Below are positions 25,818 through 33,985 of a stretch of 64,000 nucleotides of DNA, piece by piece. The DNA comes from Porphyromonadaceae bacterium FC4. GTDB lineage: Bacteria > Bacteroidota > Bacteroidia > Bacteroidales > Porphyromonadaceae. Positions within the stretch are counted from its first letter, which is position 1; each line of letters starts with the position of its first letter. Location of the stretch: positions 548,186 to 612,185 of the forward strand of contig LT635553.1 of assembly GCA_900120395.1 (NCBI GenBank), read 5' to 3'. Made by a program: the position numbers and the translations under genes. The notes below the pieces were generated by a model. That model was given only the letters and a program-made list of their open reading frames with translations, searched no databases and was not told the DNA's origin.

Positions 25818-25844
25818 CAAAGGTAACCAATTATGCGTACCAAC
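25818..25844 (-). promoter_or_regulatory. Promoter of the GH20 gene
   Basis: On the minus strand a GTTG (25841-25844) and TAccTTTG (25818-25825) are 15 bases apart, so only the -7 element is a firm match. The leader would be about 60 bases. Confidence 0.45.
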
Positions 25845-25917
25845 GCCCGCAATTTGTCCGGAATACCGGGGCTCACGCATTTGAAGTTTAGAGGTGGTTT
25901 TGCCGCTCGAGGAGTGG

Positions 25918-26011
25918 CAAAAAATTTGACGGATAGTAGCGAAATGTTTCCAGTAGGAAAGAAAACGATTTGACGGATAGAAGCGAACGGTTTCCAGTAG
26001 CAAACTTTTTG
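25918..26011 (-). repeat. Element A, copy 4
   Basis: Minus-oriented tandem pair (TTTGACGGATAG twice, TTTCC-AGTA-GGAAA and a second hairpin altered to TTTCCAGTAGCAAA). It sits at the left edge of palindrome array 3, between the divergent GH20 and DUF5715 genes. Confidence 0.82.
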
Positions 26012-26051
26012 GTTCCTTCGGAACCGGCATTTGATTAGGACGTTTGGTGGA

Positions 26052-26515
26052 CAGCACCCCGCAGGGGTGCCTCCTTCATAGACCGGGTGTCGAGGAGGGG
26101 CGAATGCCCCGACGAAGACCCCGGGAAAGGAAGACCCTGCTCAAACAAAACGACCCCGCTAGGGGTCGCCAAACACCTCAACCCTGTGGCGACCCCTGGC
26201 GGGGTCGGGAAGGAGGGACAAGGCTTGGTTACCCGGGGTCTTCGGTGCTTCGCACCTCGACCACCGGGCTAAGAACAAACGACCCCTGGCGGGGTCGGCA
26301 TACCCGTCCTATTCGCCCATTTAACTATCCGCCTCTTTTTGGATAGACTGTTGGTGGGCAGCACCCCGCCAGGGGTGCCTCCTTCATAGACCGGGTGTCG
26401 AGGAGAGGCGAATGCCCCGACGATGACCCCGGGAATAGAGATAGCCAAAAAAATAGAACGACCCCGTCAGGGGTCGCCAAACGATCGACCCTTTGTTCGA
26501 CCCCTATCGGGATGT
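26052..26515. repeat. Palindrome array 3 (type I modules)
   Basis: GCACCCC/GGGGTGC palindromes (26053 and about 26363), two GGGGCG-aat-GCCCC type I' modules (about 26082-26126 and 26391-26435), a type I module GGTGC-ttc-GCACC in the reverse orientation (26231-26270), and several GACCCC/GGGGTC palindromes. Two similar halves (about 26040-26160 and 26340-26480) share most bases, indicating duplication. Small frames through it give proline- and arginine-rich peptides and are not genes. Confidence 0.85.
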
Positions 26516-26535
26516 GATTTTCCCTACATTCTGAG

Positions 26536-26543
26536 TATATTTG
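26536..26543 (+). promoter_or_regulatory. -7 promoter element of the DUF5715 gene
   Basis: TAtaTTTG ends 28 bases before the ATG at 26572, directly after the last array palindrome. No -33 box is evident. Confidence 0.45.
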
Positions 26544-26571
26544 TGACGCAAAGGTCGAATTTAGATCCACC

Positions 26572-27303
26572 ATGTCCCCACTAAACAGCCATACCCTACG
26601 CACTTGGATTCGGGAGTATACTCCGTTTTTGCTCCGGTATCTGTTGCCCCTTGTCGTCATCACGGCGATCTGTCTGGGGCTGATGCATGAGGAGGCGCCG
26701 CTCTTGCCGAGCTACGACATAGAGGCGTTTGGCAGGCGTACCCCGTACAGCTACATCGGGAGCTTCAATCGGGACTTCAACGACCTCAATGACTTGCAAC
26801 TAAGCTCCGCCTCCGTCGTGGGTATCCGACCCTGTCGGACGCGTGAGGAGGTGCGGCAGCACAAGAAGCTGGTGCAGGTATCGGATACGAAGGGAATCAC
26901 CATCGATGAGCTGACGCACTCGGAGCCCTATCTGGTTCCGGAGGCTGCCCGGCTGCTGGAGGAGTTGGGGGAGAGCTTCGTGATGCGGCTACAGAGGGAT
27001 CGCATGCCGCTCTATCGCCTGGTGGTGACCAGTGTCACGCGCACCGAGGAGGATGTGCGTGCCCTCAGACGGGGGAATGCCAATGCTTCTGCAAAATCCA
27101 CGCACATGTACGGGACCACTTTTGACGTCTCGTGGAAGCGGTTTGAGAAGGTGGATCCCGAAGATCCGAGGGAGATTGCTCCGGACGAGCTAAAGCACCT
27201 CCTGGCAAGTGTCCTCAGGACGTATCAAAAGGAAGGACGCTGCTACATTAAGCACGAACGACTGCAGGCGTGCTTCCACCTGACGGTGCGAAAAGTTCAG
27301 TAA
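26572..27303 (+). CDS. DUF5715-family, M15 peptidase-like envelope protein
   Basis: A 243-residue protein with one N-terminal membrane segment (about 18-38, LLRYLLPLVVITAICLGLM) and an extracytoplasmic domain. Residues near 180 read STHMYGTTFDVSW, matching the S-x-H-x(3)-x-x-x-D zinc site of M15 D-Ala-D-Ala carboxypeptidases, and the end CFHLTVRKV supplies the second histidine. It belongs to the Bacteroidales group filed as DUF5715. A muralytic or muropeptide-trimming role is inferred from the metal site, not shown. It is a single-gene unit with a -7 element in front and a short hairpin with a T run (27311-27331) behind. Confidence 0.75.
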   Translation: MSPLNSHTLRTWIREYTPFLLRYLLPLVVITAICLGLMHEEAPLLPSYDIEAFGRRTPYSYIGSFNRDFNDLNDLQLSSASVVGIRPCRTREEVRQHKKLVQVSDTKGITIDELTHSEPYLVPEAARLLEELGESFVMRLQRDRMPLYRLVVTSVTRTEEDVRALRRGNANASAKSTHMYGTTFDVSWKRFEKVDPEDPREIAPDELKHLLASVLRTYQKEGRCYIKHERLQACFHLTVRKVQ

Positions 27304-27310
27304 GTTAGTT

Positions 27311-27331
27311 GTCAACTCTGGTTGACTTTTT
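27311..27331 (+). terminator. Terminator of the DUF5715 gene
   Basis: GTCAAC-TCTG-GTTGAC followed by TTTTT, 8 bases after the stop codon. The stem is short (6 bp) but has the T run of an intrinsic terminator. Confidence 0.65.
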
Positions 27332-27674
27332 GACGATTTATTTCGCACAGTCATCCGTTTCGGATAACTTACGTCTCTTTTTCTCTTTTTTAATCTGTAC
27401 TTAGTTTTCTGCTACTCAGATGATTATTGTTGTTTTGCTCCCCTGTTCTGGGGAACTTAACTAAATTGCACACGTCTTTTCGTGTGGAATCCATGAGGTA
27501 ATATTGTATATTTGTTGACCGCTTTGGTGAAGCAATCGGAGAGTGACCTCTCTTTTATTGCCCGACTTTTATATCGCTATGTTGTGAAGAGCACGGCGCC
27601 TAAGCGGATTTTGCAGGGAAAAACCAATCAAATTGACCAAGTAATAATCATATCAACCCCCTTTTTCATTGATA
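27332..27674 (+). other. Leader region of nrdJ, no gene seen
   Basis: About 340 A+T-rich bases without a coding frame worth calling. A -7 element TAtaTTTG stands at 27507-27514, which implies a leader of about 155 bases. I looked for a cobalamin riboswitch B12 box and for an NrdR-like palindrome and saw neither. A short hairpin-like stretch (GGAGAG-TGAC-CTCTCT, near 27538-27553) lies early in the leader. Confidence 0.5.
27507..27514 (+). promoter_or_regulatory. -7 promoter element of nrdJ
   Basis: TAtaTTTG, the best match to the Bacteroidetes -7 consensus between the two genes. No perfect -33 TTTG at 19-21 bases. Confidence 0.5.
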
Positions 27675-30239
27675 ATGAAACAAAAGACTTATAGCTTCAC
27701 TGAAGCTTATGATGCCACGCTGGAGTACTTCCAGGGTGACGAGCTGGCGGCAAAGGTGTGGACCTCCAAGTATGCGCTGAAGGACTCGGAGAACACTCTT
27801 TTTGAAAAGACACCGGCTGATATGCACCACCGGATAGCGTCGGAGCTCCACCGTATCGAGCAGAAGTACCCCAACCCCCTCAGCTACGAAAAGATCTACG
27901 AGCTGATCGACCACTTTAGGTACATCATACCGCAGGGAAGCCCCATGACCGGTATCGGGAATGATAAGCAGATTGCTTCTCTGTCCAACTGCTTCGTGAT
28001 CGGTCTCGACGGGAGCAGCGACAGCTACGGTGCGATCTTCAAGATTGACGAGGAGCAGGTGCAGCTGATGAAGCGCAGAGGCGGTGTCGGACACGACCTC
28101 TCGCACATCCGACCGGCAGGATCACCTGTGAAAAACTCGGCGCTGACCTCCACAGGGCTCGTGCCTTTCATGAACCGTTTCTCCAACTCTACCCGTGAGG
28201 TGGCGCAGGATGGACGCCGCGGAGCACTGATGCTCTCGGTGTCGATCAAGCACCCGGATAGTGAGGCGTTCATCGATGCCAAGATGGAGGAGGGCAAGGT
28301 GACCGGTGCCAATGTGTCGGTACGGATCACTGACGACTTCATGCGGGCGGTGGAAAACGATGAGGACTATACCCTGCAGTTCCCCATTGATGCGGAGAAA
28401 CCCCTGTACACCAAGGTAGTCAGGGCGCGCGAGCTCTGGGAGAAGATCATCCACAATGCGTGGAAGAGTGCTGAGCCGGGTGTGCTCTTTTGGGACACTA
28501 TCATCCGTGAGTCGGTGCCCGACTGCTATGCCGACCTGGGCTTCCGCACGATCTCAACGAACCCCTGCGGTGAGATTCCTCTCTGCCCATACGATAGCTG
28601 CCGCCTGCTGGCGATCAATCTTTTTGGGTACGTTGAGAAGCCGTTTACCAAGGAAGCGCGCTTCAATATGGAGCTCTTCCGCGAGCATGTCGGCTATGCT
28701 CAGAGGCTGATGGACGACATCATCGACCTGGAGCAAGAGAAGATTGACAAGATCATTGCTAAGATCGACTCCGATCCGGAGAGTGACGAGATCCGTCAGA
28801 CCGAGCGTCATCTGTGGGAGAAGATCCGCCGGAAGACCCTGATGGGTAGGCGTACCGGTGTAGGTATCACAGCGGAAGGGGACATGCTGGCAGCACTTGG
28901 ACTGCGCTATGGCTCCGACGAGGCTACCGACTTTGCTGAGGAAGTGCAGAAGAACCTATGCCTCAGTGCTTACCGGAGCTCTGTGAAGATGGCTGAGGAG
29001 CGTGGTGCTTTTGAGATTTACGACGCGAAGCGAGAGGAGAAGAACCCCCTCATCCTTCGGATCAAAAAAGCGGATCCCGAGCTGTACCAAGAGATGGTGA
29101 AGCACGGTCGTCGCAACATCGCCTGCCTGACCATCGCCCCCACCGGATCGACGAGTATCATGTCGCAGACCACGTCGGGGATCGAGCCGGTCTTCCTACC
29201 GGTGTACAAGCGTCGCCGCAAGATCAACACCGCAGAGGAGGAGGGTACCTCCACGGCGACCTACGTGGACGAGACGGGGGACCGCTTTGAGGAGTTCATC
29301 GTCTACCACCACAACTTCAAGACCTGGATGAAGGTCAACGGCTACGACACTGAGAAGGACTACAGCTCTGAGGAGCTGCAGGAGCTGGTGGAGAAGTCCC
29401 CGTACTACAAGGCAACCTCCAATGACGTAGACTGGGTGGCAAAGGTGCGCATGCAGGGTCGTATCCAGAAGTGGGTCGATCACTCCATCAGCGTCACCAT
29501 CAACCTCCCCAACGATGTCGACGAGGAGCTGGTCAACACCCTCTACATCACAGCGTGGAAAGAGGGCTGCAAGGGCTGTACCGTGTACCGCGATGGCTCC
29601 CGCTCCGGCGTGCTGGTAGCTGCAGAGGATAAGAAGAAAGAAGATAAGGAAAAAGCCGATAAGGCTGCCCGAAAGGACGACGAGGCTTTTCAGCAACTGA
29701 AGCGCCCCGATGAGCTGGACGCAGACATTGTCCGCTTCCAAAACAACAAGGAGAAGTGGATTGCCTTCATCGGACTAAAGAACGATAAGCCCTACGAGAT
29801 CTTCACCGGTATCGATGACGAAGAAGAGGGGCTGAGCATACCCAAGCGCGTCTCCAAGGGTAAGATCATCAAGACCTTTGACAAGCTGGGGCGTAAGCGG
29901 TATGACTTTGAGTTTTCCAATAAGCGCGGGTTGACCGTGACTGTAGCCGGGCTGGATACGAAGTTCAACCCCGAGTTTTGGAACTACGCCAAGTTCATCT
30001 CCAGCGTCCTGCGCTACGGTATGCCTATAGAGCAGGTGATCAACCTCATCCAGGGACTTGACCTGGACGACGACTCCATCAACACGTGGAAGAATGGTGT
30101 GGAGCGAGCGCTCCGACGCTATCTTGCCTCAGGAACCAAAGCCAACGGACAGACTTGCCCCAGCTGTGGGCAGGAGAGCCTGGTGTATCAGGAGGGCTGC
30201 CTGATCTGTAAAAACTGTGGTGCCTCCAAGTGTGGCTAA
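27675..30239 (+). CDS. nrdJ: Adenosylcobalamin-dependent (class II) ribonucleotide reductase
   Basis: An 854-residue class II reductase that makes deoxyribonucleotides with coenzyme B12 as radical source and needs no oxygen. Visible motifs: SLSNCFVI (active-site Cys), RRGGVGHDLSHIRP, STNPCGEIPLCPYDSC with the conserved NPCGE, TIAPTGSTS, and a redox-active C-terminal part. The last 25 residues hold CPSCGQESLVYQEGCLICKNCGASKCG, a zinc-ribbon-like tail that includes the closing cysteines. The start is ATG 27675 (MKQKTYSF); a TTG two codons earlier is less likely. No nrdAB or nrdDG is in the window. Two palindromic terminators follow. Confidence 0.96.
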   Translation: MKQKTYSFTEAYDATLEYFQGDELAAKVWTSKYALKDSENTLFEKTPADMHHRIASELHRIEQKYPNPLSYEKIYELIDHFRYIIPQGSPMTGIGNDKQIASLSNCFVIGLDGSSDSYGAIFKIDEEQVQLMKRRGGVGHDLSHIRPAGSPVKNSALTSTGLVPFMNRFSNSTREVAQDGRRGALMLSVSIKHPDSEAFIDAKMEEGKVTGANVSVRITDDFMRAVENDEDYTLQFPIDAEKPLYTKVVRARELWEKIIHNAWKSAEPGVLFWDTIIRESVPDCYADLGFRTISTNPCGEIPLCPYDSCRLLAINLFGYVEKPFTKEARFNMELFREHVGYAQRLMDDIIDLEQEKIDKIIAKIDSDPESDEIRQTERHLWEKIRRKTLMGRRTGVGITAEGDMLAALGLRYGSDEATDFAEEVQKNLCLSAYRSSVKMAEERGAFEIYDAKREEKNPLILRIKKADPELYQEMVKHGRRNIACLTIAPTGSTSIMSQTTSGIEPVFLPVYKRRRKINTAEEEGTSTATYVDETGDRFEEFIVYHHNFKTWMKVNGYDTEKDYSSEELQELVEKSPYYKATSNDVDWVAKVRMQGRIQKWVDHSISVTINLPNDVDEELVNTLYITAWKEGCKGCTVYRDGSRSGVLVAAEDKKKEDKEKADKAARKDDEAFQQLKRPDELDADIVRFQNNKEKWIAFIGLKNDKPYEIFTGIDDEEEGLSIPKRVSKGKIIKTFDKLGRKRYDFEFSNKRGLTVTVAGLDTKFNPEFWNYAKFISSVLRYGMPIEQVINLIQGLDLDDDSINTWKNGVERALRRYLASGTKANGQTCPSCGQESLVYQEGCLICKNCGASKCG

Positions 30240-30246
30240 ATAGTTG

Positions 30247-30283
30247 GAGGGTGTGTCTGAACCATTGGTTTGGATGCACCCTT
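30247..30283 (+). terminator. GAGGGTGTG-type palindrome after nrdJ
   Basis: AGGGTG..GTC..AACC pairs with GGTT..GAT..CACCCT, an imperfect stem beginning eight bases after the nrdJ stop. It is a diverged member of the family at 455, 5487 and 56058. Confidence 0.55.
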
Positions 30284-30355
30284 GGCTGCTGTCAGGATGG
30301 GACGACATCCCCTCTTTGACACTGCCGGTTTACTCTTAATAACTGTCTCAATGCA

Positions 30356-30392
30356 GAATGGGCTCGGTACCAATTTGGTACCGAGCCCATTC
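30356..30392. terminator. Perfect 18-bp palindrome between nrdJ and the DUF5020 gene
   Basis: GAATGGGCTCGGTACCAA and TTGGTACCGAGCCCATTC form a perfect stem around one T. It lies between convergent genes and can stop transcription from both sides; the T run is short (CCTTATATT). Confidence 0.75.
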
Positions 30393-30421
30393 CTTATATT
30401 GTCAGTGTGTCGAGTTGCGGA

Positions 30422-31147
30422 TCAGAAAGTCCACTTCATGGCTACGCTTGGTAGGGCGTAAAACTTATCCGAGGTTGCTTTGTCGTAGAGCAGACGTACC
30501 TCAGTACCTACAGAGAGGTTGAGTGCATCCGGCATGCCAACAAACTGGTTGATATTGAGCCAAAACTGAGGTCTCATGAAGAAAACCAAGCTGCTCATAT
30601 CGGTTCCTAGGTTGGCACTGCGCACCGTCAGGAGGTTGCTGATGGTCCAGAGGCGGTTCCAGCTAGTCCAGTCGAGCAGGGAAGTCACCTGAATGTTGTT
30701 GGGCTTCTCGTGCTTGAAGTCGTGTCGGTAGCCGACGATGGTATTGAGTCTAAAGTCGTACTTGCGGTGCTTGAAGACGTAGTCGATACCGCTGACAAGA
30801 GCGTTATTGAAAGAAGCCTGGTTGGTCAAGCCACCCTGGTAACCCACGTGAAGAGCGATGGGAGCGTCCCAAAACTTTAGGTCGCGAAACATCATGGTCT
30901 GCATGCGGTCTATCCCCTTGCATGAGATGCTCATGTCCATCAGCACGAAGTTGGTACCCCAGCGATCCTCTGAGTAGTGCTGCAGGGTAGAGATGACCGG
31001 CGTCTGGTTGCCCAGATCCTCTTTGTATAGATGCTTACCAAAGTTGTAGTGAAGCTGGATGTCCGTCTTGTTTACTTGAGCAGAGGCGATGCCGGCACCA
31101 AGTGCAAGGCTGGCAATACCCACTGCGAAGAGCGTTTTGAAGTCCAT
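30422..31147 (-). CDS. DUF5020-family outer-membrane barrel protein
   Basis: A 241-residue exported protein: signal peptide MDFKTLFAVGIASLALGAGIASA, then alternating aromatic and polar strands (LHYNFGKHLY, IALHVGYQGGL, RLNTIVGYRHDF, LNLSVGTEVRLLY) and a C-terminal Phe (MKWTF), the usual end of an outer-membrane beta barrel. The pattern fits DUF5020, a family related to nucleoside-specific Tsx-like channels. A transport role is therefore possible but not shown. It is a single-gene unit facing nrdJ; a TAccTTTa near 31233-31240 is the nearest thing to a -7 element. The 290 bases upstream of it hold an element A copy and a small hairpin. Confidence 0.75.
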   Translation of the reverse strand: MDFKTLFAVGIASLALGAGIASAQVNKTDIQLHYNFGKHLYKEDLGNQTPVISTLQHYSEDRWGTNFVLMDMSISCKGIDRMQTMMFRDLKFWDAPIALHVGYQGGLTNQASFNNALVSGIDYVFKHRKYDFRLNTIVGYRHDFKHEKPNNIQVTSLLDWTSWNRLWTISNLLTVRSANLGTDMSSLVFFMRPQFWLNINQFVGMPDALNLSVGTEVRLLYDKATSDKFYALPSVAMKWTF

Positions 31148-31260
31148 TGTTGTTTGATTTGTGAAGTGTTATATCTATCTGCTGGGCAGCTTCTGGGTGA
31201 ACAATAGGGCCACCCCGGCGCTCCAAACTGCGTAAAGGTACTAAAAAATGATAAGATGCT

Positions 31261-31279
31261 GTGCGAAAGCCCTTCGCAC
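31261..31279. terminator. Small hairpin between the DUF5020 and queF genes
   Basis: GTGCGAA-AGCCC-TTCGCAC, seven paired bases. It may serve as a terminator for queF beyond the element A copy, but has no clear T run. Confidence 0.35.
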
Positions 31280-31304
31280 AGCCATAAAAAGTTGGTTGCC
31301 TGAG

Positions 31305-31404
31305 GGCAAAAAGTTTCCTACTGGAAACGGTTTGCTTCTATCCGTGAAACTGTTTTCTTTCCTACTGGAAACTTTTCTCTTCTATCCGTCAAATTTTTTG
31401 CTCG
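31305..31404 (+). repeat. Element A, copy 5
   Basis: Plus-oriented tandem pair with TTTCC-TACT-GGAAA twice, one CTATCCGTGAAA (one change) and one CTATCCGTCAAA, then TTTTTTGCTC. It stands alone between two minus-strand genes, 34 bases after the queF stop when read from that gene. Confidence 0.85.
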
Positions 31405-31437
31405 GATCCGAACTGCAAAAAATCCGACGGCGCCAAC

Positions 31438-31911
31438 CTAAAGTTCCTGCCGGGCGAGTCGCTCCTTGGCGAGCTGTTCGTAGGGAGTGCCCGGAGCACC
31501 GTAGTTGGCATAGGGGTAGATGGAGATCCCACCGCGTGGGGTGAAGAGTCCCTTTACCTCTATGTACTTCGGTTCCATCAGTCGGATCAGGTCCTTCATG
31601 ATGATGTTGACGCAGTCCTCGTGAAAGGCTCCGTGGTTTCGGAAGCTAAAGAGGTAGATCTTGAGGCTCTTGCTCTCGACCATTTTCTCCGCCGGGATGT
31701 AGGCGATGCGTATCTCCGCAAAGTCCGGCTGCCCGGTGATGGGGCAGAGGCTGGTGAACTCGGGGCAGTTGAAGCGCACCCAGTAGTCGTTATCCGGGTG
31801 CTTGTTGATGAATGTCTCCAGTACCGACGGGTCGTAGTCCTGTGAGTACTGTCCTTCTTTGGGGACTAGGAGTGTGAGGTGATCCTCAGTGCGGTCTATT
31901 TTTTGAGTCAT
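31438..31911 (-). CDS. queF: NADPH-dependent 7-cyano-7-deazaguanine reductase
   Basis: QueF reduces preQ0 to preQ1 in queuosine synthesis. This is the short, single-domain type (157 residues): catalytic Cys56 in [13 protein letters not shown], the proton-donating Asp63 in the same motif, and the NADPH/substrate motif [17 protein letters not shown] choose ATG 31911 (MTQK); an in-frame codon at 31938 would add nine residues that do not look like family sequence. It follows the rpmB-rpmG-DUF4295 cluster with a 158-base gap that contains a hairpin (31937-31974); I could not match it to a preQ1 riboswitch. Confidence 0.93.
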   Translation of the reverse strand: MTQKIDRTEDHLTLLVPKEGQYSQDYDPSVLETFINKHPDNDYWVRFNCPEFTSLCPITGQPDFAEIRIAYIPAEKMVESKSLKIYLFSFRNHGAFHEDCVNIIMKDLIRLMEPKYIEVKGLFTPRGGISIYPYANYGAPGTPYEQLAKERLARQEL

Positions 31912-31936
31912 GTGTTCGTGGTTGGTGTGTACATAC

Positions 31937-31974
31937 AAAGCTCAGGACTTCCCATTGCGGGCTCCTGAGCTTTT
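31937..31974 (-). promoter_or_regulatory. Hairpin in the queF leader
   Basis: AAAGCTCAGGA and TCCTGAGCTTTT form an 11-bp stem around a 15-base loop containing CCC/GGG. On the minus strand it lies about 25 bases before the queF ATG. It may be a leader structure or, read on the plus strand, a terminator; which one is open. Confidence 0.4.
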
Positions 31975-32069
31975 AGGTCTCGAAAAGTGTACCTACCTCT
32001 CCCCTATAGGATCTGTGCCGATCGGTACCACCACATCACGTGGTGTGTGCGTGGGGCACAGAGGCGTAC

Positions 32070-32225
32070 TTACTTCTTCTTGAAGAAATCCTGTACCTTC
32101 TCGTTGGGCACCATTTGCTCGTCAAAAACATAGGCGCCTGTCTTGGGGGACTTTACCATCTTGATGACTTTGGAGTAGGTACGTCCTTCACCCTTCTGCA
32201 GGGTTGCTACTGTCTTTTTTGCCAT
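32070..32225 (-). CDS. DUF4295 small basic protein
   Basis: A 51-residue protein, MAKKTVATLQKGEGRTYSKV through VPNEKVQDFFKKK, beginning at ATG 32225 and ending at TAA 32070. It matches the DUF4295 family of Bacteroidetes, which is almost always encoded right after rpmB and rpmG, as here. The strongly basic ends and the position suggest a ribosome-associated protein, but its function is not established. It is too short for the usual length cut-off and is easy to miss. It follows rpmG by 68 bases and shares the rpmB promoter. Confidence 0.88.
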   Translation of the reverse strand: MAKKTVATLQKGEGRTYSKVIKMVKSPKTGAYVFDEQMVPNEKVQDFFKKK

Positions 32226-32293
32226 GGCTTATTATCTCTCTATTTATCTTGTTTGAGTGTCTACGGGGCAAGCAGCAAGTAGTAGGGTATTGC

Positions 32294-32482
32294 TTACTTG
32301 ATCTCCTTGTGTACGGTCATGCGCTTGAGGATCGGGTTGTACTTCTTCAGCTCAAGGCGGTCGGTCGTATTCTTCTTATTCTTTGTGGTGATGTAGCGAG
32401 AGGTTCCCGGTAGTCCACTTTCTTTCATCTCAGTGCACTCGAGGATCACCTGTACTCTATCGCCTTTTCCCTTCTTGGACAT
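32294..32482 (-). CDS. rpmG: 50S ribosomal protein L33
   Basis: L33, a small protein of the large ribosomal subunit near the E site. The 62-residue sequence has the typical [12 protein letters not shown] start, [22 protein letters not shown] core and basic end. It lacks the four zinc-binding cysteines of the zinc-type L33 (only one Cys is present), so it is the zinc-independent form. It lies between rpmB (57-base gap) and the DUF4295 gene. Confidence 0.97.
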   Translation of the reverse strand: MSKKGKGDRVQVILECTEMKESGLPGTSRYITTKNKKNTTDRLELKKYNPILKRMTVHKEIK

Positions 32483-32539
32483 GGTTCTCTATTCTTCTAT
32501 TCAAAAAAATAAATCGGACGCCTAGTGGCTTGCACCAGG

Positions 32540-32794
32540 TCAGTCTAGGATCTGTAGGCTCTTGAGGTTCCCGTTCTCATTGGCGCGGATCAGGGCGGCA
32601 TTGAGACCGATCTTGTTGATCAGGCGGAGTCCCGCTGCTGACACACGGATCTTGATCCAACAATCTTGCTCGGGCCAATAAAACTTGCGGTCGAAAAGGT
32701 TCGCATTGAACGTCCGCTTGGTGCGGGTCTTGGAGTGCGAAACTTTGTTGCCGATGAGTCCTTTCTTGCCCGTAATCTGACAAACTCGTGACAT
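32540..32794 (-). CDS. rpmB: 50S ribosomal protein L28
   Basis: L28 of the large subunit. The 84-residue sequence [33 protein letters not shown] has the family N-terminus, and [18 protein letters not shown] the C-terminal part. It retains only one cysteine, so this is the zinc-independent form. It is the first gene of the rpmB-rpmG-DUF4295 transcript, with a promoter at 32839-32870. Confidence 0.97.
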   Translation of the reverse strand: MSRVCQITGKKGLIGNKVSHSKTRTKRTFNANLFDRKFYWPEQDCWIKIRVSAAGLRLINKIGLNAALIRANENGNLKSLQILD

Positions 32795-32838
32795 TTTATT
32801 TATTATCTATTTATGGTTATTCTTTCGGTCAGAGGTTG

Positions 32839-32870
32839 CAAAGGTACTAAAATCTTTGTACTTGCACAAC
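32839..32870 (-). promoter_or_regulatory. Promoter of the rpmB operon
   Basis: On the minus strand GTTG (32867-32870) and TAccTTTG (32839-32846) are 20 bases apart. The leader is about 40 bases. Confidence 0.65.
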
Positions 32871-32886
32871 CTCGTAGGCTACCTAT

Positions 32887-33255
32887 TTACTCTGCCGGAG
32901 CCTCCTCTACCGGTGCTACAGGCTCTGTAGATACATCGCCAAATGGCTGAGCATCAGCAGGAGCGGGGATAGTAGCTTGGTCTACGTAGTCGGTGATCAC
33001 GCTGTTCTCCTGTGTGGCTGCACCGCGGTTGCTGCTGGGTGCCCAACGGGCAACGAGGATGCAGAGGATAGCCATGGTCGCTGCCAGACCCCAGGTGATC
33101 TTCTCTACGGCATTCGTGGTCCGCTGTACGCCCATGATGCTGTTGGAAGAAGAAAAGCCGGCTGCCAGTCCACCGCCCTTGGACTCTTGGATGATGACAA
33201 TAAAGATCAAGAGCAGAGCGACAATCGCAATGAGGATGGAAAGAAATATGTACAT
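32887..33255 (-). CDS. secG: Preprotein translocase subunit SecG
   Basis: SecG assists SecYE in protein export across the inner membrane. The 122-residue protein has two membrane helices: residues 2-22 (YIFLSILIAIVALLLIFIVII) and about 55-72, with the conserved turn QESKGGGLAAGFSSSN between them. The C-terminal tail is acidic and Pro/Ala rich, longer than in proteobacteria but usual for Bacteroidetes. I start at the ATG at 33255; a TTG further upstream would add an unlikely polar leader. It is the last gene of the sigma-54 activator-lptE-TPR-secG operon. Confidence 0.92.
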   Translation of the reverse strand: MYIFLSILIAIVALLLIFIVIIQESKGGGLAAGFSSSNSIMGVQRTTNAVEKITWGLAATMAILCILVARWAPSSNRGAATQENSVITDYVDQATIPAPADAQPFGDVSTEPVAPVEEAPAE

Positions 33256-33271
33256 TTTTTTAGTTGTGCTA

Positions 33272-33985
33272 CTACTTATTTTTATCAACAGGAGCAGGCG
33301 ACATCACCTTGATCAGTTTTTCAAGGTATGCCACTTGCTCGGCAAAGTAACTATTTTTTTCTGAATAATTCAAATTTAGCGTCTTAAAAATGCGTAGCGC
33401 TTCCGCATATTTGGCTTGGCGAATGTAGATTCGTGCCAGAGTTTCGGTGAAGAGCTCTTCGTCCTGAGCCGGTGGGACACTGCTTTCAGACGGGGGAGGG
33501 GCTACCTCCGCGACGGTTGGTATTTTCTCTGCGGCTTCTCCCTTGGCAAGAAAAGCGTTGATCAGATCCCCGGTACTCTCCTTGGGTTCCTCTCTTTTGG
33601 GCTCTTCTTCGGGTAGAGGTGCCTGGATGAGATCGAGCATCTCCTCCACCTCGCGGGCATCGTCCGGGTGGTCCTGCAGGAAGTCATCGATGATGCTAAA
33701 GGCATCCTGCGGCTCTTTTTCCTCCTCCGGTACGGTATGCGTCGGGGTATGGCGGTGGTCCTTGAGCGTCAGAAAGAGCTGTGCCGGGTCGCTGATGTAG
33801 AGGATGCGGCGGCTCAGTTCGCTCGAGTAGCGTAGGTCGCCGTTTTGGTGCAGGCAGATCAGGATCAGCCGATGCAGCGGTTCGCAGTAGGGATACTGCC
33901 GGCTGAGCAGTAGCAGGTCGTCCAGGTGCCGGAGGGTGAGACCGGAGGGATCCTCCAGGAAGTGTGCCAGTTCGGAGTAGGTCAT
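33272..33985 (-). CDS. TPR-like protein of the lptE-secG operon, function unknown
   Basis: A 237-residue soluble protein that I cannot name. The N-terminal 80 residues are helical (LRHLDDLLLLSRQYPYCEPLHRLILICLHQ), the middle is a long acidic, proline-rich linker (EEEPKREEPKESTG), and the C-terminal 55 residues (ETLARIYIRQAKYAEALRIFKTLNLNYSEKNSYFAEQVAYLEKLI) look like one and a half tetratricopeptide units. No signal peptide or membrane helix. Proteins of this kind commonly lie between lptE and secG in Bacteroidales. It overlaps lptE by a single base (TAATG) and precedes secG by 16 bases. Confidence 0.7.
   Translation of the reverse strand: MTYSELAHFLEDPSGLTLRHLDDLLLLSRQYPYCEPLHRLILICLHQNGDLRYSSELSRRILYISDPAQLFLTLKDHRHTPTHTVPEEEKEPQDAFSIIDDFLQDHPDDAREVEEMLDLIQAPLPEEEPKREEPKESTGDLINAFLAKGEAAEKIPTVAEVAPPPSESSVPPAQDEELFTETLARIYIRQAKYAEALRIFKTLNLNYSEKNSYFAEQVAYLEKLIKVMSPAPVDKNK

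Noticed and set aside
27332-27674. Cobalamin riboswitch upstream of nrdJ
   Set aside because: No B12 box or matching fold could be recognised in the leader.
31912-32069. preQ1 riboswitch upstream of queF
   Set aside because: A hairpin is present, but the short pseudoknot pattern with its A-rich tail known for preQ1-I was not found. A covariance search would decide.
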